A DNA stretch of 10,307 nucleotides from Dissophora ornata (Eukaryota > Mortierellomycota > Mortierellomycetes > Mortierellales > Mortierellaceae): the NCBI GenBank assembly GCA_025201705.1, contig MU617584.1:1-10307 (forward strand), in the 5' to 3' direction. Numbering within the stretch: the stretch's first letter is position 1; each line of letters opens with the position of its first letter. A program made the translations under genes and the position numbers. Positions 1 through 9,000 of this stretch are shown in pieces. Below the pieces are notes generated by a model. It saw nothing but the letters and a program-made list of their open reading frames with translations. It was not told where the DNA came from and ran no database searches.

Positions 1-7
1 CCCCCTG

Positions 8-21
8 CCCTCCCGGGAGGG
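8..21. repeat. Perfect 14-bp GC palindrome
   Basis: CCCTCCCGGGAGGG is identical to its own reverse complement. It could be a dimeric protein-binding site or could form a short cruciform, but it lies at the window edge without context. Seven-base arms with no spacer can arise by chance, so no function is assigned. Confidence 0.5.
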
Positions 22-1929
22 TGATACACCGAAAATATATGCAGAATGTAACGTCATTCCCGATCGCCGACTCTCCCATAGCCAATCGTTTTGTTGACAG
101 AATGGCCGGAGAAGACGATTGGGAAGTATTTTTCGCGCAGCTGCAACTTGAACGCGTGTGTTTTTATCCTTTATTCTCACATGCAGTACAGATCAACTCC
201 CTCTCGTAAGCCTGAGAATGTTCAAAGCAAAAGCAAGGTTTACACTTTGACAGACCCTTCCAGCAAGGAGTCGCAGTAATAGCTGTATTGTCTGCGCTGT
301 GTAGTGCTGTTAGTTCTAGCTAAAGTTGTTCTCATGATATCCATGTATGACGGGTAGATTGAGGGGTTGCCAGATCATTCGCAAATAACAAAACTTGAGG
401 ATAATCCCAGTGACGATATTTTGTTAGAGAAGTACTTTGTTAAAGTTAATAGGACCTGATCCAGTGGTCTTGCATAGCAGTTTGCTGCTTTGGTCTTTGG
501 CGACTTTTGGATGAAGCGGTATGGATATATCCCCGAGATGGAGACTCCGTAATATGTGGTCCTGTCTGCATAGCATATCTTTCCATGTACAATCATTTCA
601 TTCGTCACCTGTGGGTTAGGGCATATTTTATGCTTTTGCCAACCTACTCTCGGAAGTCTGGGCTATTATCCGTTTCGGCACTTGTAAGGTTACTAGCCCT
701 TGAACCCTTCTTTTTCTCCAGCCAAAAACAGTAGAGAAAGAGATTAAGAAAAACACAAGAGACAAGGACAAGAGAAGAAAAACCAACAATATGTAAACAA
801 TTCCTGCATCCAGAAGACATTTCAACCCCGAGGAGGTTATCTTGAATCGAGCCTCTCTACCTGTCTATGAACAACACCCATCCTCTATACCCCCTTGCTT
901 AATCTCAGCATGATCACCTCCATAACATACATATAGGCGCGAGACCGGATGTTTATAACATGGCAAAGAATCGATTCCGAAAGACACATTTCTCTGCTGA
1001 TGTCAGGTATTCATTTTCTCCTCTCTTCTTTATTGTAAGCCATCCATATTTGCATAAGATGCGGCCTGGGTACGCGGTATGTTAGTTAGCTACATGTCGT
1101 TAGGCAATATCGTGCTATCTTGAACACCAAAGACAGTAGAGATGCCGCGTCTGGTGGTAAATCAGCCTTTCCCTTTCCCTTTCTCTTCCTCCTACATGCA
1201 TTGTTGCCAACCACCGTGGCCATCAGAAGAGCGAGCACCATCTGCTGTCCCCTGCTGGTTTCATAACGCGCAGCATGGGCGTATTTACGGAATAATAACA
1301 AGCCGGGCAGTGGATTGCTTACAAAAAGGCGCGTCTGTCCATTTCTGGTGTTCGTTGTGGTTTGGAGAGGATCGGCACTGCAGGGAACCCACCAACGACA
1401 GCAGACGGAAAGAGCTCATAAATGTATTCCGCCAATCATTCTTGGCAATCAGGATATCGCGACACGGCATTGTTACCTAAAGTACGTAAAAAAACCAAAA
1501 GATCAAGATTGCTCTGTAGGACACTTTTCATCCTGTTGCCGCCGGGACGCTTTACTTTGTTCACAATCCAGCATTACCTTGTCATGAAGAGCATTAACGA
1601 GGTGAGGATAGTACTAGAGCGAGAAGTATATACATGTGGAGAACGTGTCTGTAATAGTGTATTTGTGTCTGCATGTATATGTTTTCTGTTGTGAGCTGAG
1701 AGCACAATAACCAGCTCAACCTTCCACATTACGGTAGAGCACCACCACCACATCTCGGCTGCATATGCAATCGGCTGGTAGGCCGTTTGATTCTTTTGGT
1801 TTGCCATCGCTCTCTCATCTCTAAATCCTTCACTGGCAGGTCTCCATGGCGCTCACTAACAAAGTGTGTTCGGTACCATGCTCGATGTATATCGTCACAT
1901 CTTCAACACAGGTCTGGTCCACTACGTTG

Positions 1930-1948
1930 GTACAGTAGTGTACTGTAC
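1930..1948. repeat. 19-bp perfect inverted repeat (8-bp arms, 3-base spacer)
   Basis: The arms GTACAGTA (1930-1937) and TACTGTAC (1941-1948) are exact reverse complements around GTG. The repeat is followed by a T-rich stretch including a run of about ten T near 1961-1971. It could be an operator-like site for a dimeric factor or a small hairpin in a transcript. No gene lies within 1.6 kb that I can support, so the role is unknown. Confidence 0.55.
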
Positions 1949-2395
1949 TTTTTCTGGAAGTTTTTTTTTTTGGCGTTGACCGAAAATTTCCGCGGAAGGA
2001 ACGTTAGTAAAACCAGTTTAAAGAAACGTGGTCGAGGAGTCAGGAAAAGGGACGAGAGTGAGCACTCAGGCGAGTTACATGATCAATGAACGCACAAATA
2101 GGCCACAATCCTGCTTTGTTCATTTTGTCGCTCAACCTCGCATGGGTTTTTTCTATTCTGGAGCTCATTTTTCTTTATTTTGTACTCCGGATGCTATGTC
2201 GGCTTGCACTTTTGGCCACCTTTTTCTTGGTAGAACGTTAGCACAATTGTACGACAGTGTTATTCGATAGTGGAGTCTGGACGACTGAAACTCAGCACAC
2301 ACATACAGTTCTGCGCCTTAGCTGACATTGCATCCGAGTTTGCATTTTTATTTTTTTATTTTTCTTCCTGTCTCCTTGCTTTTTAAAATTTGTGA

Positions 2396-2413
2396 GCATG
2401 AAAAGCATGAAAA
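2396..2413. repeat. Tandem duplication of a 9-bp unit
   Basis: GCATGAAAA occurs twice in a row and is followed by the partial copy GCAAAG. This looks like a replication-slippage duplication in noncoding DNA. No function is inferred. Confidence 0.5.
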
Positions 2414-3449
2414 GCAAAGAAGTTGAGGGGTTTGATGTTGTTCACTTGTTGGATCTCTGCTTAGAAACAAAGAGCACACTGCAGCCTGTTCTTTTCTTTG
2501 GCGAGGGGCACCTAGACTGAGTGGTTTCTTAGTAGACAAATAACATGAGACCCATTTGTTATTGTTTGAATAGAGCTAGACCACTCTCGTCTGAGCTCAC
2601 TTTGTCCAACTCCCTCATTCCTTGTAGCCGATTAGGATTTCTCGCTAATTTTTTAACTAAACAATGCTGCGGATGCAGGAAAAGTAAAAAAAAATAAAAC
2701 GCGCAGAACACCATGCAGTTGCGGCATAGATTGCTGACGTTTGGATCGCGAGCTGGTTTTTTTTACACTCCTGGACAGATTTCTGCGTTCTGTAGCGTTC
2801 ATGTCCCCTTGTTTCGTTTTCACAACACCATCTTTTTTTGATAAAAGAAAGCAAAAAAAAAAAAAAGAGTCGCCATTTTGGCGAAGAAGGGTCAAGAAGA
2901 AAAACTTGTGTAATTCTCAACGCCGCCCTACCCTTTGCGTTTTCTGTTAATTTTCTTAGGTTTGTCGCTTATGCACTGCATCTTTCGAATGAGCATGTTT
3001 CAAATGCAACGATCTCATGTCCATTTTGTATCAGTGTCGTTGAAAGGGGAACGCAGATGCTCTGCCTAATCCCGTTCACCCTCTGTTCGGTAGTGAATTT
3101 AACCGCGCATGTAGTCCATGCCGGATGGATGCTCCTCCTGCTCACACCGCCATGTGTTAGCGTTAGAGAAAAAGAACGGTTCCAGAGTCCTGGAAGAATA
3201 CTCGGAGGACGGAGTGGCTACCTAACAGTGGAGCCAACTTTGCTTTTTTTACTTTGCCTCTCCGAGCGTAACCTTAGAATGAAGCTTTCTGTAATCTTCT
3301 TTGAAAATAAACGACAACAGCCTTCAGTCTATGTCTCCCCCCTCTCCGCTCTCACTCGTTCCGGCCACGCCTTCGCTGCACTATGTCTTCCAATTCACAT
3401 AGCGCATTAACCTTCTTTTTTGAGGCTCAATAAAACAACATCAAAGCAG

Positions 3450-3464
3450 AAAAAAAAAAAAAAA
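3450..3464. promoter_or_regulatory. A15 tract in the ferredoxin upstream region
   Basis: Fifteen consecutive A residues end about 170 bases before the ferredoxin start codon. In fungal promoters, poly(dA:dT) tracts of this length disfavour nucleosomes and often mark the open promoter region. That general property is the only support. An AATAAA-containing stretch just upstream (about 3428-3435) could act as a weak TATA element or as a poly(A) signal of unknown use. Confidence 0.35.
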
Positions 3465-3524
3465 TGGTGGCAATGTTTTTTCCCCCGCAATGGGGAAGCA
3501 ATTTCCAAAACAAGAAGGCAAATC

Positions 3525-3532
3525 TCACGTGA
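3525..3532. promoter_or_regulatory. E-box palindrome TCACGTGA
   Basis: The 8-bp perfect palindrome TCACGTGA lies about 105 bases upstream of the ferredoxin ATG. It is the extended CACGTG E-box bound by bHLH factors; in yeast, Cbf1 binds RTCACRTG and acts at many mitochondrial and sulfur-metabolism promoters. Position and symmetry make it a good candidate regulatory site for the ferredoxin gene. Binding by a Cbf1-type factor is inference. Confidence 0.45.
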
Positions 3533-3635
3533 TGACTTTTCGCTGGTTTGTCCGTTGGGGAAGAAGAGAGGAGAGAGAATCACCTCCGCAACATTCTCTT
3601 CCCTAGGCTACGACTCACAACGGCACATTACGAAC

Positions 3636-4883
3636 ATGGCATCTATTCTCGCAGCATCATACAAGAAGGCTCTCTTCTCCGCCACAGCGAATGCAGCAGC
3701 AGCAAGCAGGACAGGTGCATCGGGGATCATGGGCGCCCTGAATGGGTCCGTTGCGCAGAGATCTGTGGGATCATTCGGAAGGATTCAGTCTGCAGGAACA
3801 GGAGTACACCGCTCTCTATCATTCAACAATCGGTTCGCACAGTTCTCGACTGCGTCAGGTAATAAAAACGAAGCGCATATCAGTGTTCGGCCACCATCCA
3901 TATACAGGTGGAATACAGATCAGGAGATAATCCGACTACAGCTGCGGACTGTACACCCTGATTTTGAAGCAAGCAAGGAGGCGAGGACATAATCAGATCA
4001 AGCTCCTTTCTTCTGGGGTTTCTGCCCCAACAAGAACACTGCAAACCCAGAGCTTCTGCCTTCGTATGTACGGGGAGACGCTGTAAATGTGCCCTCGACA
4101 CCGAACACAAATACTCGCAGGACCAACGCCGATCAGGAGAATTAAAATTCGACGCTTCATTTCCCATTTTTTTTGCTGCCCCACATTATTCATGGAGATA
4201 CACGGAGGCTACTTCCGAAGCACGGGCGAAATTTTGTGAAAACAAACAAGATCCATCACCACTATTGACGTTTATGATTGACATGTCTGTGATTCCCTAA
4301 ATGACCCCGAGCTAGGCATCCAATATGCCAAGAGAGGACGTCCTGGCCCTGGACAGGGGTTCCAGGTCAATTTCGTTACGCAAGACGGCGAAGAAATTTC
4401 AGTTCAGGCACATGAGGGCGAGAGTTTGCTGGATGTCGCCTGGGCAAACGACATTGATATCGAAGGTGCGGAGCAAAAACGATATATTGTCAATGACACA
4501 ATTCCATGGTTGATACTCAATGAACAGGACGACATCTTCTATAATAATAGGCGCATGCGAGGCATCACTGGCATGCTCGACATGTCATTTGATCTTGGAT
4601 ACAGAGTCGTATTCCAAGCTGGAGGAGCCCACAGATGAAGAGAACGATATGCTGGATCTCGCATTCGGATTGACTGACACGTAAGGAGAAACCGACCTTC
4701 TATTTTGTCCATCAGGGTCGGGTGTCAAGAGACGGCGATGGACTCACACGTTCCTCTTCTTTTTTTTTTATTTTATTTTTTTTATATCACAGTTCTCGCC
4801 TTGGATGTCAAGTGCTGATGAACAAGGAATTGGACGGCATTATCGCGAAAATGCCCGCCATGACAAGAAATGCTCAGGGGTAA
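3636..4883 (+). CDS. YAH1: Mitochondrial [2Fe-2S] ferredoxin, adrenodoxin/Yah1 type
   Basis: Exons are 3636-3858, 4316-4465, 4551-4680 and 4793-4883, joining in frame to 594 bases (197 residues plus stop). The ATG at 3636 is the first in frame, with A at -3 and G at +4. Residues 1-74 contain no Asp or Glu and are rich in Ala, Ser and Arg, as in a mitochondrial presequence; Arg59-Ser-Leu-Ser fits a matrix-protease R-3 site. The ferredoxin fold starts near residue 90. Cys127, Cys133, Cys136 and Cys173 give the C-x5-C-x2-C...C cluster ligands with adrenodoxin spacing, inside [13 protein letters not shown]. The acidic run [17 protein letters not shown] (149-165) matches the partner-binding helix, and SRLGCQV and MTRN close the domain. 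Family members carry electrons from NADPH-ferredoxin reductase to Fe-S cluster assembly and heme A synthesis in the matrix. Identification is very secure. Exact orthology (Yah1 or FDX2-like) and the exon 1/2 junction are slightly less so. Confidence 0.93.
3859..4315 (+). other. Ferredoxin intron 1 (457 bases)
   Basis: The donor is GTAATA after Gly75's first base and the acceptor is GCTAG before the exon starting at 4316. It is the longest intron of the gene and separates the presequence exon from the ferredoxin domain. CTAAATGAC at 4297-4305 offers a branch-point-like sequence. A strong-looking GTATGT donor sits inside at 4064, so a small extra or alternative exon is possible, although I could not find one that keeps frame and looks conserved. 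Confidence 0.75.
4466..4550 (+). other. Ferredoxin intron 2 (85 bases)
   Basis: The donor is GTGCGG and the acceptor AATAATAG. Removing it joins the two parts of Gly125 and restores [15 protein letters not shown] exactly at the cluster-binding loop, which fixes the boundaries firmly. If retained, the frame shifts and runs to a stop at 4636-4638, losing all four cluster cysteines. Confidence 0.93.
4681..4792 (+). other. Ferredoxin intron 3 (112 bases)
   Basis: The donor is GTAAGG, the acceptor is ATCACAG, and a long T-rich tract (about 4751-4786) precedes the acceptor. Splicing joins GLTDT to SRLGCQV, restoring the fourth cluster cysteine (Cys173). The boundaries are fixed by family conservation. 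Confidence 0.93.
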
Positions 4884-4984
4884 TTGTTTTCTTCATTTGC
4901 ATCGGTTATATGCTTGAGATCGAATCCTCAGCACCCTGTCTAACACTTGGTGCCTTATTATTACTGACTTTTCACTCGCCATAG
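4880..4984 (+). other. Possible fourth intron overlapping the ferredoxin stop codon
   Basis: The stop TAA at 4881-4883 lies inside a usable donor, GTAATT at 4880. A consensus-like branch site TACTGAC (4962-4968) and the acceptor CCATAG (ending 4984) follow at proper spacing. Splicing 4879 to 4985 gives GGA TAA instead of GGG TAA, so the protein ends with the same glycine either way. Other acceptors (CTAG ending about 5010, AATAG ending about 5022) would add only a few residues. Whether it is spliced is unknown. Confidence 0.4.
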
Positions 4985-5069
4985 ATAAATCCATGCAACA
5001 CCTGCTAGCATTTACAAAATAGATTGACCACGTAGGAACGCACACCAGCACACCAATATAGATTGCATT

Positions 5070-5075
5070 AATAAA
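5070..5075 (+). terminator. Candidate poly(A) signal AATAAA for the ferredoxin gene
   Basis: This is a canonical AATAAA 187 bases after the stop codon, in an A-rich context. A second AATAAA lies at 5350-5355. Fungal poly(A) signals are degenerate, so which one is used cannot be read from sequence alone. Confidence 0.4.
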
Positions 5076-5531
5076 AAAGAATCCAGACAAAAGATTGACA
5101 GATACCTTGTTAGCGCAATCAACGTCAAATGGTCCTTTACACCAAAACTTGACCTTCCCGGCTGCGACACCACTCCGCCTTTCTTGGGTGTAGGATACGC
5201 AGTCAAGGTAACGCTGCTAGCAGCGGCGCTGGTTTCTCGCTTTGGATGCTAACAGACAACGGGCTAATGTGCGGTTGTGGTTTAACTGGAGGAGCTGGTG
5301 TCCTGAGCTATTGTTTGTCTATTTCGTGACAATGGGGGGGACGGGTCAAAATAAAATGCACACCAAAACATCTTTGTCACTGCCTTTCTCCTGTTAAAGC
5401 ACAATAATGGATTTCAACAAACATAATTCATGATCAACCATTTTTTCTTTGTAATCAAAAAGCGCTTTCTTGGTTTAGTTTTTATGGGCGTGTTTCCTTC
5501 CTTCCTTCATTTTTTTTTTTCTGTTTTTTCT

Positions 5532-5545
5532 GGGGGGTTTTTTTT
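5532..5545. repeat. G6T8 homopolymer junction
   Basis: GGGGGG is followed by eight T. It is preceded by a pyrimidine-rich stretch with CCTT repeats and T10 (about 5496-5520). The same G6Tn junction recurs at 5884-5902. Confidence 0.5.
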
Positions 5546-5677
5546 CTTCATCTTCTTCCGCCCCTCTCTGTAGCGCAGCTATCAAAAACGCGCGGATGAC
5601 GAGAGAAAAAAAAAATAAAAAAAAACAAGACGCCAGGGTCATAGGTCATAAGCTGCAAACATTAGTCATGGTCCAGT

Positions 5678-5704
5678 AAAATAATAATAATAAATAAATA
5701 AATA
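5678..5704. repeat. TAA/TAAA microsatellite
   Basis: An (ATA)n run passes directly into three TAAA units. It is low-complexity noncoding DNA between convergent genes. Confidence 0.75.
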
Positions 5705-5725
5705 GGATGATGAAATGAGAACGAT

Positions 5726-5747
5726 TGTGTGTGTGTGTGGGGGGGGG
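5726..5747. repeat. (TG)7 microsatellite followed by G9
   Basis: Seven TG dinucleotides lead into a run of nine G. Alternating purine-pyrimidine plus a G run makes this prone to slippage and polymorphism. Confidence 0.75.
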
Positions 5748-5823
5748 AGGCGTGTGAGGGAGTGTGAGTATGGTAACTATAAATAATACACAGGAGAAAC
5801 TATAGTGTAAGGCAAAAAAAACT

Positions 5824-5861
5824 GGAAAGAGAAAGAGAAAGAGAAAGAGAAAAAGAAAAGA
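5824..5861. repeat. 38-base pure purine tract with GAAAGA repeats
   Basis: Only A and G occur over 38 bases, with GAAAGA-type units repeated and a mirror-symmetric core (AGAGAAAGAGAAAGAGA). Mirror-repeat purine tracts of this kind can form intramolecular triplexes. Its place between two convergent genes would suit a pause or boundary role, which is speculation. Confidence 0.7.
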
Positions 5862-5883
5862 TAATAAGACGAAAAGCAACACA

Positions 5884-5902
5884 GGGGGGTTTTTTTTTTT
5901 TT
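5884..5902. repeat. G6T13 homopolymer junction
   Basis: Six G are followed by thirteen T, about 120 bases past the stop codon of the minus-strand gene. On the minus strand this reads as A13 followed by C6. Confidence 0.7.
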
Positions 5903-6020
5903 ACGGTTTTCTTAGATCAATTGACGGCGGTTATGAGGAGGTAGCGGATCATACAGATGTGGATTCACTAAAGACGATAGTAAAACAAATGAGTATAGCG
6001 AGCGCATTAGTAAATCATGA

Positions 6021-9000
6021 TCAAGGCATCGTCATAAAATTGTCCCCTTGATAGTAGATGCGGAACATACTCTGAAGGTAATGGAACGCCTGCTCATGGC
6101 CATCGTAGTATCCGCGCTCTGAGGATGTCGTCGACGCCTGGTCTTCCACCTCAGGCATAGGGTGAACCTGCTGTTCGATTCCCAGCGAGTTCACAAGAGT
6201 ACCCATCCCATAAAGCGCCGTCTGTGGCTGTAGCACCTTGATTGACCGGACACCAGGTACAGAAGCGCCAGGAACCGCACCGTCTGAGCCTCCATTGTAT
6301 CCACCGTTATTGGAGCCAGGATATGCTGGAGGAGGAATGTTATTGCCGCTACCACCAATCGAAGGCTTGCCACTGTAGTACGACGACTCCGGACCGGATG
6401 TCGATGTAACCATTGCCACTGCTGGGACAACCATGGGTTCTGGGCGAGGGGCAATCCAACGAGGGGCAGGAGTTTCTGTCAGTCGCGTTGGTTTCTTGGG
6501 GACAGGAGGCTTCAAGCTCTGGCTCATACTCGAGGAGCTGGAACTGCCGGTCGATTGTGAGAAGATGCGCTTGGGGGGCTTGGGTGGAGGCAGCGCCGAC
6601 CTCTTCTTCGAGTCAGTCTGGACACTTGAAGGTACAGACAATGGCTGCGAAGTGGGCAACATGGAGCCCTGATTCGAGGTAAATGCTCGGCTATCCATGT
6701 TTTCAAGGCCCAAAAGGTCTGCAACTGGTGCTAGTGCAGGCTGCAGGTACGAAGGCTGTCCATACGAAAGACCATTGCTATGGCTGTTTGAATCAAACAT
6801 GTTTATCGAAGATCCAGCTGGAGCCGCTGAGCTGTAAAAAGGCAGCGGGTTCGACGCGTCGTAAACAGCAGAGGTAGTGGACTGAGACTGCCCCTGCGAT
6901 GCGGACGAAACGTTGGGAATATTAAAGCCAATCGAAAAGCCATTTGCGTTTGACATAGAGTTCGCCACGAATCCGGATGCTGCTGCAGACGCCGTGTTTA
7001 TGCTCGAATTATTCTGAGGTGGCCGGAATACGCGGCTAGCGGTCTCGAACGAAGGATATGCATGGGTCTGCAGTGGTGAAAACATGTCGGTATCATCCCC
7101 ATTCTGGTGGTGGGAACCACCATGGTTGTTATTGCTGTTGTTGTTCATCATGTTGCCACCGTGGCTAACATCGTGAATCGACATCCTTTGTATTGATTCA
7201 GCTGGCGAGGAGGGTGACATGACGCTAGCATAGCTGTAGTCCGAGGCTGGTGTTGCGACAAAGTGCTGCTGTTGATGTTGATGTGACGGCGTCGCAGCCT
7301 GTGTCATCGCTTCTTGTGGCGTTAAGAGGAAGTTGCTAACCATTTCCTCCATGGCCGTGATGTCTTTCTCCAGTTCCGGTAGTTTCGCCAGACTGACATA
7401 CCCCTTGATCAGATCCATCGTGCGATAATAAAGACTCTGTGAATCGACCGCTGACTGCGTCACCATCCGGAAGACGTGGATTTCAGCCGCCTGGAGCATG
7501 TGGTAAGCAAACAGGCCACAGCCAGGCCAAGGCCAGCTATAGTTCTGGAAAATGATCTCTCCGATCTGTGTCAACATCATTGCCGCCTGAGAACACTTCG
7601 CTATAGGCGAATTGCTGTCCTTGAGATCGCCGCGGTGAGCCTTGTTGGAGATGAGAGGTCGGTAGAGTAATAGCTTATGGCTGTAAAAGAACCGATGAAG
7701 GTAAAGGGTATAATACGAGGGGAGGGCGGCTCCTGCACCCTGGTTGTCGACGTAAACGAGATGCGCAGGCAGGTTCGACAGCCAATCTCCCATTGAAGTC
7801 TCAATTGAGCTCATGTCCACGCTCTTAACAGCTTTTGCAAGAGCACGCTCGTTCGAAATGGTTCGGTAAAAGACGCAGACACGACGATAGATTTGCACCA
7901 ATCCGAGATGATGGTACCAAAAGATCAATGTTGCGCCTTGTACTGTGTCCACCATCTGGCCCGCCTCCTGAATCAGTTTCGGCATGTCCAAAGAGGCATC
8001 CGGGACGGAATAGTCCTGACCCATCATGCTGCTGGTGAGACCATCCATGAAGAAGCATCCAAGCCATGCCAATTGCTTCTCCTGGTGGATGACCAACCGC
8101 TTCTCCTGTGACTGATGACTCTGCTGATCCTTTGCTCGTGAGTGGAATCCAGACTGTGTCCCGTTCTGACGCGCATTCAAGATGGCTGAGTACTGCGATG
8201 TTGGATTAGCCGTGGATAAAGATCGATCATATGCACTTTCAGCGCTCGACAGACTGTCGCCAGTGATTGAGGACTCGATCTCGCTCAGGTTCTTGAGAAT
8301 GGCGCGTTGAAGCCCCATATCCAGGGCCATTCGTGTCGCCAAACTGACATACATACGGATACGGAAAAAGTGGCCAGAGCGCTTCTCTTTGGTCTGATAG
8401 TAAGCTAGCAACAACAGGCCCTGGATTGTGCTGAGTCTGGGCACATCGATATATGTGTCCAACAAAGCGCGAGCATGGTCGTATAGAGCGTGGTGACTCT
8501 CAAGGTTCGAGAGCTCGGGTATCTCTTGAAGTTCGAAATCCGTAGCATGACGTGCTGCGACTGCGCAGATAGCCATCAACAGAAACGGCGGCACACGGTA
8601 TTCGCCCTCCTGGCATAGAGTCAGGAAACTGGTTTTGTGGATGACGGGCAAAAACGTATGCACACTGTTGAAGTAGATGTCCATGAGCGCACCAATGGCC
8701 TTGGACGTCAGGAGATTGTTGGGTAGGGTATAAGGGAGAGGAAGTTCATTAAACTCCCAATCAAGGGCTGTAAAGTTCGGAAAGTTGCTTGAAGGTGAAC
8801 AGCCATAGACGCGCGAGTCAGTGTAGGAGCGCTCCTTCTGGTTAAGGACTTTGGGGATATATTGGGCTGCGCCGTCTCGCTCGACCTTGAGACTACCCAT
8901 CAACAGTCCGAGGACCTGCATCGAATCGTCCGTACTGAAGGCCGTGTCTTCTGACTCGGAGTCAGGTCCTGTCAGGTTGGGTGTGCTGATGGTTGCCGCG

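Larger units (their letters stand above)
1..3404. other. Gene-poor intergenic region
   Basis: I find no protein gene here that I can support on either strand. The open frames are short. The longest, about 190 codons ending near 3410 (+), has no ATG at its head and begins in a lysine-rich translation of an A14 run; its composition looks random. I see no tRNA-like B box, no rRNA and no transposase-like frame. What can be seen is a set of short palindromes and inverted repeats (8-21, 1930-1948), a small tandem repeat (2396-2413), and homopolymer or pyrimidine tracts, for example A14 at 2853-2866 and T/A-rich DNA around 2340-2390. An unrecognised noncoding RNA or a very intron-rich small gene cannot be excluded by eye. 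Confidence 0.6.
4884..6020. other. Intergenic region between convergent genes
   Basis: This stretch separates the 3' ends of the ferredoxin gene (+) and the transcription factor gene (-). The left part (to about 5460) holds candidate poly(A) signals for the ferredoxin transcript and one open frame without an ATG, about 5027-5252 (+), that I do not recognise. The right part (about 5460-5905) is a dense cluster of simple repeats and homopolymer runs. No AATAAA is apparent on the minus strand immediately downstream of the transcription factor stop (no TTTATT on the plus strand between 5900 and 6020). Confidence 0.6.

Noticed and set aside
1086..1480. Overlapping small frames on both strands
   Set aside because: They are short and low-complexity (from CTTTCCC repeats), many lack an ATG, and none resembles a protein family.
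3202..3211. CGG-N4-CGG direct repeat upstream of the ferredoxin gene as a target site of the neighbouring regulator
   Set aside because: The regulator's binding motif is unknown, the spacing is not diagnostic, and the site is over 400 bases from the start codon.
2838..3410. Open frame of about 190 codons on the plus strand
   Set aside because: It begins at TTG, not ATG, starts in a lysine run from an A14 tract, and shows no recognisable domain or sensible composition. A frame of this length can occur by chance in 10 kb.
3420..3635. Upstream in-frame extension of ferredoxin exon 1
   Set aside because: There is no ATG in this stretch. The frame passes through the A15 tract and would hide the mitochondrial presequence. 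The first in-frame ATG, at 3636, has a good context.
5027..5252. Open frame of about 74 codons downstream of the ferredoxin gene (contains GVGYAVK)
   Set aside because: It has no ATG or recognised domain and overlaps the candidate poly(A) signal. It most likely lies in the 3' UTR or intergenic DNA.
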